Assembly: GCA_019828595.1 (NCBI GenBank)
Contig: JAHQRK010000016.1
Coordinates: 744,001 to 808,000, forward strand
Direction of reading: 5' to 3'
From: Aphanomyces cochlioides
Lineage: Eukaryota > Oomycota > Saprolegniomycetes > Saprolegniales > Verrucalvaceae
Length of the DNA: 64,000 bases
This document shows positions 10,220 to 22,026 of the stretch, piece after piece. The notes beneath the pieces were generated by a model. The model saw only the letters and a program-made list of their open reading frames with translations, was not told the DNA's origin and did no database searches. The translations under genes and the position numbers were made by a program. The stretch's first letter is position 1; each line of letters opens with the position of its first letter.

Positions 10220-11727
10220 ATGGCGACAAAGAAGCTCTCGTACTATGAGAAGCTGCCACTGCCGCCGAAATACTTCAAGTGTCCGCCGCTCTCGATGGAT
10301 GAGACCAAACAATTGCTCTTCATGGCCGATAGCCTCTGCATTGACGTGGTAGGCAAAGTCAAGATTCCAGACAGATAGATCTCATGGAGAGGCCAATCCA
10401 TAGGTGGACTATGCGACGATCAACGGAGGACCGCTCAATTGGACGCTCGAGAGTGATGAGAACGAACTCATGACGTTTAAAGCGGAAGATATGAACGCTC
10501 CACCTGGAACGAGAACGTGGGCATGGACGACCGAGCTCCAGGGCACGCTGGTCGAAGTCATGGACATGTTCCACACGGACATCGTCGACCCGGAAGAATA
10601 CCGTGAATACTGCCACAAGTTTCACATGGACGCGCTCGATGGCGTACGCTTGTACTGCTTGGAATCCACGCCAGACCACTACGTTGGTGTCCACTGGACG
10701 GTCAACGAGTTGCCAGGATTGATCAAGAACAAGGATGTCTGCTTTGTCAAGAACCGCGACTGGTGCTTCCTCGAGGTATTCTCCCTTGCATCCTCCTTGG
10801 GTTTTAACATCTTTCCGCCAGGCGCACTCGCAGATTGAGCTGGCCGATGGTCGCAAAGGCTGGGTCCGTGCTCTCTCGTCCGTCGAACTCAATTGCTGTC
10901 CTGATCTCAAGAACGCTCTGGGTTTTATCCGTGCCAACTACCACCGCTCGGGCTTTCTTTTCACGGAGAGCGTCACTCGTCCTGGATATCTCGACGTGAC
11001 GCAGCTCCAGCAGATTGACTTTCGCGGCTCGCTCTCTGAAATGTTTGCCAGCATTGAAATGGCCGAGCGCAAGCGCGACATCCGCGAACTCGATTTGAAA
11101 TTGCGCGTCTACAGACTGAGTCAGACGCCGTTCCTAGCGGAGCATGAGCTCGTGTCTCGCGAAGGCCGAAGCAAGTGCAACGTGTGCCAGGCCAAGTTTG
11201 GCCTCCTCATGCGAAAGCACCGATGCCGCAAATGCGGCGAAGTCGTTTGTGCCAACTGCAGCAAAGTCTGGGATGTCAAAGTCGCTGGCATTCACTCGAG
11301 CATGCGCGTTTGCTCGTTGTGTTCGTGCATCGGCTCTGTCCACCGCATGTCTGGTGTGCTTCGTCGTGGCACAAGCACGTACGCCCCCTCGGTAACTGAA
11401 GTCAGCACTTTCGATTTTGACGACACGGCGTCCGTCGCGTCGTCGATGAGCCACTCTGGCGCCCGCCTCCGTCGCCGACAACGGACTCCGTCAACCGCTC
11501 GAAGCAGTTCGACCGGCAGTGGAACGGGCAGTGGGACGAGCTTATACACGCCTCGGCCCATATCGCTCGGCAGCAATGCCGACGACGACGAATTTTCGCA
11601 GTACACCGAGTCGTTCTTGACGATCCCTGACGAGCCGCGCTACATGAAGCCCAAGAAAACGGTCGAGCTGCCTCCTGTGAGCCACGAAAACGATATGATC
11701 AAGATCGACTTCAGTCATCTTGGATAA
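10220..11727 (+). CDS. START-like/FYVE zinc-finger protein, copy 1
   Basis: Three exons: 10220-10348, 10404-10775, 10822-11727 (introns 55 and 46 bp), giving 468 residues. It begins MATKKLSYYEKLPLPPKYF. Residues about 20-250 form a START-like lipid-transfer fold region of the oomycete type (..YVGVHWTVNELPG..). Residues about 278-335 are a FYVE-type finger with four CxxC pairs, the basic RKHRCRKCG patch that binds phosphatidylinositol 3-phosphate, and a final RVCSLC. The N-terminal WxxD motif of classical FYVE domains is absent. The C-terminal third is Ser/Thr-rich and probably disordered. The predicted role is recruitment to PI3P-bearing endosomal membranes; the cargo is unknown. It is a tandem paralogue of the genes at 13606 and 17911. 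Confidence 0.88.
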
Positions 11728-12419
11728 GTGTCAAGAATGTAAATGTTGCTACGTGTGCACTCGAGCAGTCTACGCACCAGCCTCCCCTCATCTTGCTCTG
11801 AGCTGTGGCTAGCCACCTGCGGCATCGTCTGTCTCGTTCTCTCCCGCTAGATCTTGACGCTGCATTCCTTGCTCCCAACATTGCCACGGGACTTGGGAAG
11901 TAAACGCATCGTGGGCATTGCATCATGTTGTGGATGCGAAGGTTGCTGCTTCCAGTCCACGGCTTGTTCGGCAACTGACGGAGGTGACACAAATTGGACA
12001 AGTTTTGCAGGGGCTCTCACCCAGAAGGAACTTGGGAACCAATGGAGGCTATTTGTCGCCATGAGTTGGTACTTTTTAGAGGGGGCTGGGCTGATGACTA
12101 CAGACTGATACCTCATTGACGATCGTCAAGGTACCCATTACATCCACGCCGTCAACACAGGCGAGAGGCCGAGAGTCCACTCTTTGGATGCACCTCACGT
12201 CACATGCCTGGCTTGCACGCTGAGGCATTTGACAAATCCGTCCTCTTTTTTCAACGCACAGAGCGGTGAGTCGTCGAAAACGCTGCGAGCTGCGCGCAAC
12301 AACAACGCTGGCACGGGATGGACCGAGGGGAACTACAAGCAACGCCGCTGTAGTTTGAAGCTTATCGATATCTCATTCTTCCGATCCACAACGCAGAAAC
12401 CTAGATGCACGGCATATTG
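11728..12419. other. Intergenic region after FYVE copy 1
   Basis: Short open frames on both strands (for example 11854-12108) show no family features. I see no supported gene. Confidence 0.5.
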
Positions 12420-12420
12420 G

Positions 12421-12564
12421 GTTAACCCGAAAACTCTCTAATATAGAGTTTCTCTAACCCGAGAACTCTCTAATAGAGAGTTTCTCCAATGTCAATATTG
12501 TCTAAAATTGGGTTAACTCGAAAACTCTCTATTCTCTATTCTCTCAGAGAGTTTTCGGGTTAAC
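12421..12564. repeat. Nested short inverted repeats (hairpin cluster)
   Basis: The 19-mer at 12421-12439 (GTTAACCCGAAAACTCTCT) is the exact reverse complement of 12546-12564. A near-copy at 12512-12530 forms a tight hairpin with the same right arm, and another partial hairpin lies at about 12455-12485. This may be a decayed MITE or fold-back end. It can form a strong hairpin in DNA or RNA. Confidence 0.8.
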
Positions 12565-12824
12565 TTTGACTTAAGCAAAGTCCTATTTAGAAAATGTCAA
12601 TTTTCGGACAATCTTGTCTTGAGATTAGGAAAGTTCCTAGTTGTACTAAGTCAATACAGAGTTCGACTTAAAGGCCCGCTAAGTCAATCTGATCACAACT
12701 TAAGATCCGAATCTCGACTTATGTATTTCCACAGGATAATTAGGTTTTAGAGGAAAATGTCTATTGTAAAGTCAACTTTTGGGTCTGTCACGCGTCCAGC
12801 TTGTTCCTTCGCATCGAGGCAACT

Positions 12825-12941
12825 GTTGTCCACTCTCTGGCTCTTCCCTACTCGAACGCGATGCTATTTAGTACTGTACCAGTTGTCCACTCTCTGGCCC
12901 CTTGCGGCTCTTCCCTACTCGAACGCGATGCTATGTAGTAC
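12825..12941. repeat. Imperfect tandem duplication, two copies
   Basis: 12825-12874 and 12882-12941 share GTTGTCCACTCTCTGG and CTCTTCCCTACTCGAACGCG blocks. The second copy has about 10 extra bases between the blocks and one substitution near the end. No gene overlaps it. Confidence 0.75.
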
Positions 12942-13605
12942 CAGGTACTTGTTTTCAGGCCATGTCTATCACCCGCATCCGCTGTCGTGGCTGCTATAAA
13001 ACGCCGCACCAGCGCCTTGCGGATGGATGCCAATGGTCATAGTGTCATCGACATGGCATAAGTTTAGAAGGCCGCTAGATTCATCCCAACCTTGTACTAA
13101 TCCGTTGCCCATGTCCAAAGCCAGCTGTGTACAGCTCCCTGCAAGAAAGCGACGTCCCCCGAGACGTCCCTCAAGACCTCCCTGAGGGCTTCATCGAAGC
13201 TGAGTCGCGGCTAGAGTTCTCCCTCTATGAAGGCCATCCACATCTTGCAAACTCCACGCGAGTTGTATCTCCCCCGACGTCATTTTCAGCGTCGAAATGA
13301 TCCAAGCTGGCTTTTGGATTTTGGACCAGTACCGGTAGTTGGAAGTATATTCCACATGATTGAGTCATCCATGGCTCTGTCGAGTGCATTTTCCGCAGTC
13401 GTGACGGCAAGGTTGCTCCTGTGAGAGAAGCATTGGCGTCGCTTTGCTTGGCTCCATAGCTGTGGATTGGCAAGCAGAGCAAACAATCATCCAAGCACCA
13501 ACTTGTTTTGTAGTTACCCACGTCTGAATCCTTGGCAGCTGTCCCAAGTTTGAACCCAATCGTTCCTTCGATCTGGATTGACATCATTTGAAAAGCTGCT
13601 CCGTC
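12942..13605. other. Intergenic region before FYVE copy 2
   Basis: No supported coding frame; the region should include the promoter of the next gene. Confidence 0.4.
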
Positions 13606-15042
13606 ATGGACATCATGACAAAGAAGCTCTCGTACTTCGAGAAGCTGCCACTGCCGCCCAATTTTTTCCCACGGCCAGAGCTGACGGAAAATGCAACGCA
13701 ACGACTCCTCGAACTTGCCGACATCACCGCCGAGGATTTGGTACACTTGTACTTGATCCAGCGACGCTAACCCGTGTCTTCCTTAGGTACATTATGCTCG
13801 CTTGACGAACGGACCACTTCCATGGCACCTCGATGTTGAAAACAATGATCTACAGATGTACAAAGCCGACGACCCGGACGCTCCACCAAGTACACGCAGC
13901 GTGGCGTGGAAAAGCATCGTCGCGTCCACGCTCGATGAAATCGCAACCATGTTCAACACTGACATCGACGACCCAGTGGCCTACCGCGAGTACTGCAGAG
14001 AGTTTCACAACAATGCCCTCGACGGTGTGCGGCTCTACTGCCTCGAACGATCGGTCGACCGCTACGTCGGCGTGCACTGGACGGTGAACGAGCTCCCGGG
14101 GCTCATCAAGAACAAGGACGTCTGTCTTGTCAAGAATCGCGACTGGTGTTTCCTCGAGGTACGAGTCGTCCGTGACATTCGCAGCGTCTCATCGATGCTT
14201 TGTAGACTCAAACTTGGTTTGACATGGACGACGGACGTCGTGCTTGGGTGCGAGCGTTGACGTCGCTGGAGTTTGCATCGTGCCCGAGTTTAAAAGCATC
14301 TCTCGGCTTTGTCCGTGGCAATTATCACCGCGCAGGCCACGTCTTTGTCGAGAGTCATTCGAATCCAGGACATGTCGACGTGACGGAGATCCTCCAGTTT
14401 GACTATGGCGGCGATCTCACGGAAATCTTCCAAGCCCTCGAGCTCAAGAAGCGGACAAAAGCGCATCGCAACCTCGAGAAGAAGCTCCAAACGTTCCGCC
14501 TTCGCCAGATTCCCTTGCTTCCAGAGTGTGCACTCGTCCCCCGCCGAGCTCGAACACACTGCAACGTGTGCAGCCATAAGTTTGGCCTCTTGCTCAAGCG
14601 GACGCGGTGTCGGTCGTGCGGTGAAGTGGTCTGTGGCAACTGCAGCAAGTCTTGGCCGCTGTCTCACACTTCGGTTCGTCTCTGTGTGCTCTGCTCCGCA
14701 GGACTGAACGAGTCGCTTGCCATTGAAGGATCCAACTCGAGCGAGTCGGTGTACAGCATGGCCTCGACGACGTCGGCGACGTCGCGCCAGTTTACGCATG
14801 GCTGGTCAAGACGTCTCGAGTCGTTTGATCTCGGCATCCAGCGCAAGACTTTTTCAGAGGAGAGCTTCTACTACGACGACCTTGACAGAGCGTCGCTCTA
14901 CTCCATCGCGACATCACAATACGAGGCAGCGTCGAATGCATCGACGGAAGACACGGACACATCATCGGTTGTATCTCTACGGCAGCAAGACTTGGAGCCA
15001 AACCCCATTCTGTCTTACAGCACAATGCGACGCAGATCGTAA
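13606..15042 (+). CDS. START-like/FYVE zinc-finger protein, copy 2
   Basis: Exons 13606-13740, 13787-14158 and 14206-15042 (introns 46 and 47 bp) encode 447 residues. The start MDIMTKKLSYFEKLPLPPNF matches copy 1. The middle exon has exactly the same length (372 nt) as in copy 1 and ends at the same DWCFLE position. The START-like region again carries YVGVHWTVNELPGLIKNKD. The FYVE-type finger reads TRCRSCGEVVCGNC near its core and ends VRLCVLC; the basic patch (KRTRCRSCG) is kept but WxxD is absent. The C-terminal tail is Ser/Thr/Asp-rich. PI3P membrane recruitment is inferred from the family. Confidence 0.88.
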
Positions 15043-15727
15043 GGTCGCCCCCCCCCTTAGAAGCCGCCCCCAGCGCCCCCCTAGAGTTTAGTTTTCATTG
15101 TAAGTTAATCGTCCCTAAAGACACGCATGTTGGGTGTCATCTGGTCCACCTGAGGCGTTGAGACACTTAGCATCGCCGGCCAGGAACTAATCCTGTCGAC
15201 ATCCTGCCACCGCTTCCATTCGATTCATTGACACCGTAAAAAAAACAAATGGTGGCCATCTATGCTCGCGACGTGGTGCTGGTCGTTCTCTAGCCCATAG
15301 ATGGCACGACTGACGACAAGGCTGCAAGGTTCCCTCGAGGTTTCCAGTCACTCTCCTCCTTTGGGACAGTTGATGTTACTTTGGTGTAGCTCTCGTTGCT
15401 CGCGTGTATCGTGCGGTCAGGATCGAATGTCCTGTCTACCTTTCATAGAAAGACCAAGTAGATTGGCTGCATGTCATGCCAACGTGATGGCATTCAAGTT
15501 GACATCTGAAACCTCAGTCGGTCCATGAGGTTTCACTGCTTGTGGATGATTTCCACCATGGTTGCCACCATACCTTTCGTCTCCGCATGACTTGTGAATC
15601 GTCTTGAGACGAGCGCCGCGGTCTTGATAACACGCAAGAGGAGCTCCCGTCTTTCCCTCCAAGAGTCTGATGCGAAACGTCGCTTCCATGATCTTTTCTC
15701 TGTCACTACAGTGTATCGCCCTTGCGA
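15043..15727. other. Intergenic, with a poly-C tract near 15048
   Basis: No supported gene. Runs of C and of A (near 15239) are present. Confidence 0.4.
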
Positions 15728-16896
15728 CTCAGGGGCAGTCTTAACGGGATCATGGGTCATGACCCCAAAGTCTCTAATAAGAGTTTTGATTGGACGAAAT
15801 CATGGCCTTATGTTTTTTCGCCATGATACGGTGACCCAATTCCAGGGGTATGACCTGGTTTGGGATCATGGGATCACGGCGCAATTTCCCAAAGACTCAA
15901 GCACCAAACTCTTTGAGTTCTACGAATCGCGATGGCAGAGCGGATTTGGTCGTATTTTGAGTCTACCTTTAGCGTTTGCTTCACTGCACATCGAGAATTC
16001 GTCGTCTTCACTCCAATTTCAAGTGATAAAATCGTACAGAGAGCGCAGTCGTCCGAGATTGGAGGCGCAACGATGGGTTTTAGTGTTATCGTCCCATTCT
16101 CGATGACCAAAGACGTGCTCTCACGTGTGCCATCGTCAAGTACAGATAACGCCGGAATTGATCGACACAGTAGTACTCACCGTATATATGGAAATTTGTA
16201 TGTGAGTCAATTTTGTATTTTAATAAATTTCATGACGGTGCCAGCCTCCAAAATGCAAAACGTGGACTTGGCAGGATAGTCTTCCTCTTGACTGATACGT
16301 TGTCATATATGACGAGATCATGGACAGTTTCCTCAGAAATGTACTGGTCAGCGCATGTCTGAGAACAGCAAGCTGCATCGTACGGCGGTTCGAAGTTGAC
16401 CGAAGAAAAGTACTCATTCGAGCAAATGTGGTGTGCATCACCATGACACATCAAGCATCGTCGGCTTGTGCATGGAGATGGATAGTCAGGAAGAGGCACA
16501 ACATGGCTTTGATTGAATTTGAATTTTGAGTGCGCGGGAATTTCCACCCAATCAAACTTGAGTTTATCCTGTCCAATCGGAATGTATTGCCCAGATTTTA
16601 CATTGTTTTCATTGGATTACATTACTGAATTTTGATTGGTTGAAATATGAATGAAATTCTAAAATGGGCAGTTTTTAGGAATTATATTATTTTTGGATGT
16701 ACAACTGTGTCGATCAATTCCGGCGTTATCTGTAGGGATCTCGTTATTGTTAGATATCTTCGGTTGCAGCATTTGTCCCTAGAGGGCGACACCTAAAGGT
16801 CATGATCCCGTTAGAATGCCCAGACAAATTCCATCTGGTCATGTAACAAATTGTATCGTGAGCCCGGATCACGATCCCGTTAAGAGTGCCCCTCAG
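15728..16896. mobile_element. Outer inverted-repeat element, probably non-autonomous
   Basis: The left end at 15728-15751 and right end at 16873-16896 are 24-bp inverted repeats with two mismatches, sharing TCTTAACGGGATC. A related third end, GATCCCGTTAGAATGCCC, lies at about 16804-16821. The ends contain TTAA, the piggyBac target, but the flanks outside TTAA are also inverted, so the exact boundary is unclear. It contains the smaller TIR element at 16141-16734. No intact transposase was found. Confidence 0.55.
16141..16734. mobile_element. Inner TIR element with TA borders (Tc1/mariner-like MITE)
   Basis: The first 30 bases, TACAGATAACGCCGGAATTG and the next ten, are the exact reverse complement of 16705-16734. 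Taking TA as the target duplication gives a 590-bp element with 28-bp perfect terminal repeats beginning CAGATAACGCC. A minus-strand frame inside (16230-16547) is Cys/His-rich (RRCLMCHGDAHHIC) but I cannot assign it. It is too short to encode a full transposase, so non-autonomous. Confidence 0.75.
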
Positions 16897-17910
16897 GTCG
16901 TGCGTGTCATGGATGCACTGGTCGCTGTATGTAGCCACTTCCTCTATCACGACCACCTGCCGCCTCTTGGACTCAACAGGACGCCACCCAGTCAGAGCTC
17001 GCACCGAGTCCCGCAGGCCATGGCGATGCCTTGAGAGCGTTTTCAAGCTTTGGAGATGGAGAAGACGATGAGTTTCTCGGCGATCGACAGTGTCAAGATT
17101 CAACATCGACGTCGCTGGCCATTACGCAACACCATAAGATTACTAAAATATCCGCCAGGAGATGCGGGATAGTGGCACGGCCCACATAGCAGCAGCTTCA
17201 TTTCCCCAAAGACGAGAGCGGTGTGTCCAAATATCAGAGTACAATGGCGGAACCAGAGGATGCGCAATCCTCTATCTCGTGGCGGGACGTGCTTCCAGGT
17301 CGATGTGACAGTGATGGCCATGTGGAGGTTCGAAGCGAACTTTCGAGTACAACAGCAGCCGTCGCAGCGCAGCTACAAGGCCGCTGGACAAATCATGGCT
17401 AGTCTTCGCACACACACAACACGGGACTGTATTGCTTGTCTCTGGCGTCTTGTCCTGGTTCGCGGTCGTCTCCTCTTCGAGACATGGTTGTTCTACTCGC
17501 AGCGCTGACTCGATCTACCGTGTAGTTTGACAATCACTGGTCGGAGTGCTTTGTTTCCACGAGCAATCGTATCGCCAGAGTCCTCTGCTGCGTCGCACTT
17601 GTTGGTTGCTAGATTCCAGAGGTCGACGACTCGTCCTTGCCGTCACCTTGTCATCTGTATGCTATGAGACTGCCGCCACAGGGCTTGATACACTGGAATA
17701 ACTATGACAGCGCAGACGACACAGCGGTGGGCGTCTGTCGAGACGACAGAGGTCGAAGCGACAGCAAGCTCAGGAGTGAAACAGTGGCGAGAGATCGAGA
17801 TGGAGAAAAGTGTCATCCATCTTTCTCTCTCTCTGTCGGGTGAAACACCTGGTGGGCCACTTTGTCCACTGTGCAACTTAACAGAGCGAATTTGACAAAC
17901 TTGGACGACG
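16897..17910. other. Intergenic region before FYVE copy 3
   Basis: Several short frames on both strands without family features. The last 100 bp should hold the promoter of FYVE copy 3. Confidence 0.4.
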
Positions 17911-19510
17911 ATGGAGGCTGCACGACGTCCTGACGGCAAGCTGCCGCTTCCTCCGGGCTTCTTCCACTGCCCACGCCTCACACCCGACACGGTGCGATCC
18001 CTACAGAAACAAGCCGACCAAATGGCCGTCGATATCGTACGTCTCGCTCTTGTCTTGCGCAGCGCCATTCATCGTGGACATTTGTCGTTAGGTCAACCAG
18101 TCGCAACTCCATCAAGGACCGCTCCACTGGACGCTCGACGTGGACGATCGAACGCTCCAGCAGTATAAGACGCATGACATGATGGCGCCGCCTGGAACTC
18201 ACAGCTATGCGTGGTCGAGCGTCGTCCTCGGCACGCTCGACGAAGTCGTGGCTATGTTTGAACCACCCGCGATGAACGACCCGACCCGATACCGCGCATA
18301 CTGCCATGAATTCCACCTCGGCGCTCTCGACGGCGCGCTTCTGTACAACTTGGAACAGTCGCCGTCGCGGTACATTGGCGTCCACTGGGTCGTCAACGAA
18401 CTCCAAGGCGTCGCGGGCCAAGCGTTGATTAAATACCGCGATTGGTGCTTGCTCGAGGTAGACCCTCAACCACTTCGACGGACGCTTGCTCACTCTCTCT
18501 AGGTCCACTCGTCGTTTACACTCGACGACGGACGCCGCGGATGGGTGCGCGCCGTGCAATCCATCGAGATGAGCTGCTGCCCCGACTTACGAGCGTCCAA
18601 AGGCTTCGTCCGAGCGTTCTGTCACTTGGGCGGTCATGTCTTTGTTGAGAACGCCAACCGACCGGGATATCTCAGCGTGACGGAACTGCATCAAGCCAAC
18701 TATGGCGGCGATCTCCCGTCGCTGATTGTGTCCCTCGAGGCGAAACGCCGCGCCAAAGCTCACAAGGAACTCGATGTCCTGCTCCACGCCTTCCGACTCA
18801 GTCGCGTCTCGTTTGTCTCGGAGGACAAACTCGTCTCGCGCAAAACTCGCAGCGCATGCAATGTTTGCCACAACGGCTTTGGCTTGCTGGGGAAGAAGCT
18901 CCACTGCCGCATCTGCGCCGAAGTCGTTTGCTCCACGTGCTCCAAGTTGTGGCAAATCCGTCAAGCGCTCAACCAATCGACCAAAGTGCGCATCTGTTCC
19001 AAGTGTTCGTACGGAGTGCATCATACAAAGTCGTCCGGCACCATGTTTGCCGACATGATGGACGACAGTGCGAGCTACGACGGCGACGACTGCACGAGCA
19101 CGGCGGCATATAGCGAGACCACCGCCTCCAGCTCCAATCTGCGCGTCAACTTTCGACGGTTCTCGTCCGGGGTGGCGCCCTCTCCAGTCCCGACTGGAAC
19201 GTCGTCGTCCAGAGGGAATCCGTTTGCATCGTCGCAGCAAGGAGGCATCCTCCGCATCGACGACGACGCGTTTGATATCCTCACGGACCTCGAGACGGCC
19301 TCCATGTACTCGGACTCGACACGCGAGTCCTTGCCAAACTACCACAGACACCACCAAAACCCAGCGCATCATCCGCCCGTCATTTTGATGGACGAGGACA
19401 CACTCTCGTCCTTCATGACCATCCCGGCGTTTGATACAATACCAGCCAAGAGCCCGAGACCGACAGAGGGCGGCGTCCGCCGCAACGATTTGATCCCCCT
19501 GAGGTCGTAA
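17911..19510 (+). CDS. START-like/FYVE zinc-finger protein, copy 3
   Basis: Exons 17911-18036, 18092-18457 and 18503-19510 (introns 55 and 45 bp) encode 499 residues. The start MEAARRPDGKLPLPPGFFHC aligns with the other copies, as do both intron positions. The START-like region has YIGVHWVVNELQGVAG, with GVAGQALIKY replacing the GLIKNKDVCFVK stretch of copies 1 and 2. The FYVE-type finger includes KKLHCRICAEVVCSTC and KVRICSKC: the Gly after HCRxC is Ala here, and WxxD is missing. It is the most diverged and longest of the triplet, with an extended Ser/Asp-rich C-terminus. Function inferred as PI3P-dependent membrane recruitment. Confidence 0.87.
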
Positions 19511-19572
19511 TTGTCTGTGTTAACGCTGTCAAGTTTGTTGATATGTTCATTCACATAATATGGGGGGAGTCG

Positions 19573-22026
19573 TCACGCAGGGTCGCCGCTTCCGCCGCCA
19601 TGTTCTTTATCTACCTCGAGCTCTAACTTGTTGGGCGTGCTCCCGTCCGATTCATGCTGCGAGTCCCGTCCTGCGTCGGCTGCTTCATTCACCGTGACGA
19701 GATGGCCCGTTTCCAGGAATCCAGCCGACTGGGAGCCGTCGTGCAAAAGTTCCTAAAAAAGTGTCGACACTTGCAAGTTGATCGATCTTACTTTGACGAC
19801 GCCTTTGATCTGTGCATGTTTAAAACTGTCGTCTCGTTGATTCCACCACTCTCGATTGTCCATGAGCATGGCGTAGCCGTCGTCGCGGACTTGCGTGCTA
19901 ATATTTGACCAGACGTGGAAGAGCGGACAGACGACAAAGTCGGCAAAGCTCACTTGCATCTTCTTGAGCGCGAGCGTCGCGCGGTCCATGAAGGGCGACA
20001 CGACAAGGCCTAGCGCTTTTTCCTTGTCCCCTTGATTGAAAAACTCTTCGACGACACGGTCTGTCCATCGCAGCATCGTCGCTCGGATCTTGGCTGGGTT
20101 CGACACGTCCGACGTATGGATGATCATCTTCATCAAGAGCTTCTTGTCCCTGCGGCGGTCATGAGAGCGTCCAGCAATGGTTGCACCCACCCGAGCGTTT
20201 TGATCTCCAACGGATCCTCCGCTCTCTGTGGCATGATGTTCGTCTTGAAGAGCGCAACGTCTTCAAAATGCTTGGCCATGTCGGTGCCAAGCACGAGCTG
20301 GATCACCATGTCGCGGGAATATCTAACGACGATCACGCCTTGCAACCAAGTCGATGGACTTACTTGTAATCTTCCAGCGTGAGCTTGCCGAAAAGCATGC
20401 ATTGAGCGCTCTTCATGGTTAGAAAGGCTTGCGCGACGTGATAGTTTTCAAGGACGGCCGTGTCGTTGTAACGAATGGCGAGCTCCGAGCCTGCCACGTC
20501 ATTACAACCCGACGACGGTTCGATACCAAACGTACCGGATGCGATGTGAAACCCATTGTTGAACCCATCGTGGCGGTAGTCGTGGATCGCTGCCGAGATG
20601 AGGATGAGCGTCCGATCGAGTGGTCTCAAGAACGGAGAGATGGTTTCTCGCGTCATGAAATAGTTGGCGGTCTGCATCACGTCGGCGGCATGCGTTGCAT
20701 TATGATATGGATTCAACGCCACGTAGCCCTTTTGGATCTCGATGAGGAAGACCGCGACGGTGTGTGCGTCAATGTTGAGGTTTTGCTCGGCCAGGTCACG
20801 AAGGAGGATGTAGCCGATGTGAGTGAGCGCATTGTTCCTCGTGATTTCTACAAAGAACGGCGGGAAGAACGACCGAGGAATCTCAAGTACCTTGAGCTCG
20901 AAAGATGTCGAATGTCCAGTCGGTGACTCTTTCCATGAGTTCGTTAAAGTGCCGCCGCGCCGAATCCGACAGTGGGAAGAGCTCGTCTGTGATGCCGGAA
21001 TTCTCCTTGTGTAATGGCATCCCCGGCCGCAAAGGCCGTCTGTCCGGGCCAATCTCTCCAAAGTCGGGCGTACCAGGCGACGGGGCGACAGTCGATGCGT
21101 CATTCTTCTTGAGCAGTCCTTCTCGGAGCCAGTCTTGGGTGTCTTTGTCGAGGTTTTGCCCCTTGATCATGTGCTCGCCCGCGTCGTAGAGCTTGTTGTT
21201 CTTGATCGCGTAGATGGCGTAGTCAATGTCGGTTTGAGTGCTTGGCTTGATCGCAGGATGGTACCGCAGTTCATACAGCGTCGCCAAGACTGTTTCGATT
21301 GGTGTTTGGAGAGTTCCCCCTCGGCGGGCGTGCTTGAGTAAGCTTGATCGTTGCTTGATCCGCTCAAAGACGACAATGATACGAAAGATGCGCAACAGAG
21401 GTCGGAGGCGCAAGAGCGTCGTAAAGGCCGCATTGTTGTTTGCCGAGTCGCCCGACACGTAGCTCGACAGACTCAACGCGAGTGTGCCGACGACGACAAT
21501 CGAGTCGAAGCAGTTCCAAAAGCTGTACAACAGGAACACACCAAAGGCAAACAATCGCAGCGCGAGCTCGACGGTCAAGATCGAGCTGACAACCAAGTCG
21601 ACCATATCAAAGCTGGCTTGGTATTGCTTGAGCTGCGTGTCAAACGTCATTTGGACAATCTAGACACAACAGAGTCACTCGAAGAGCGAGAGGACGTCCG
21701 TGTCGTACGACAAAGATGCCATAGCAGATGACGATCGAGATGAAAAAGATTTCCACTTTGATGTTGGTGACAAACGTGCCGACAATCGCTCGGGGTCTAC
21801 AAAGACAGCGACGAAGGCATTCCATGGAGGAGGTGCAGATCAGGACGTACTTGATGAGCCATCCAGGAGCGCGAGATCGTTGCCGCCGTGCCCGTGAATT
21901 AGTGCGAGGGTTTGGCGGCACATCGTTCACGCTCTTTCGCACTCCAGAAGGAAGCGCATCGGATGGAACAACGGAACGCGAATTGGGCTTGACGCTGGCG
22001 CGAGGCGACTTGACGCTCACGTTCAT
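19573..22026 (-). CDS. Voltage-sensor domain fused to cyclic-nucleotide phosphodiesterase
   Basis: Seven exons on the minus strand (22026-21851, 21796-21709, 21659-20891, 20847-20364, 20322-20191, 20149-19792, 19752-19573; introns 39-54 bp) keep one frame of 728 residues. Residues about 66-190 form a four-helix voltage sensor: S1; S2 with E119; S3 with D140 (NCFDSIVVV); S4 with Arg 172, 174, 178 and 181 (LLRLRPLLRIFRIIVV). There is no pore helix pair. A linker of about 120 residues leads to a class I 3',5'-cyclic nucleotide phosphodiesterase domain (about 330-690) with metal ligands in HNATHAADV (393-401), HDYRHDGFNNGF (433-444, matching the family signature), LAIRYNDTAVLENYH and HTSDVSNP. 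It is predicted to hydrolyse cAMP and/or cGMP at a membrane under control of membrane potential. The start at 22026 is the first ATG of the open exon; an extra upstream exon is possible because the frame is open to a CTACAG acceptor-like site. Confidence 0.88.

Noticed and set aside
12421..12564. CRISPR-like array
   Set aside because: The repeats are inverted, overlapping and few, without regular spacers; this is a eukaryotic genome.
18587..19372. 261-codon minus-strand frame
   Set aside because: Antisense of FYVE copy 3, Arg/Val-rich with no family features.
20429..21731. Several plus-strand frames of 60-165 codons
   Set aside because: All lie opposite the voltage-sensor PDE exons and show no domains.
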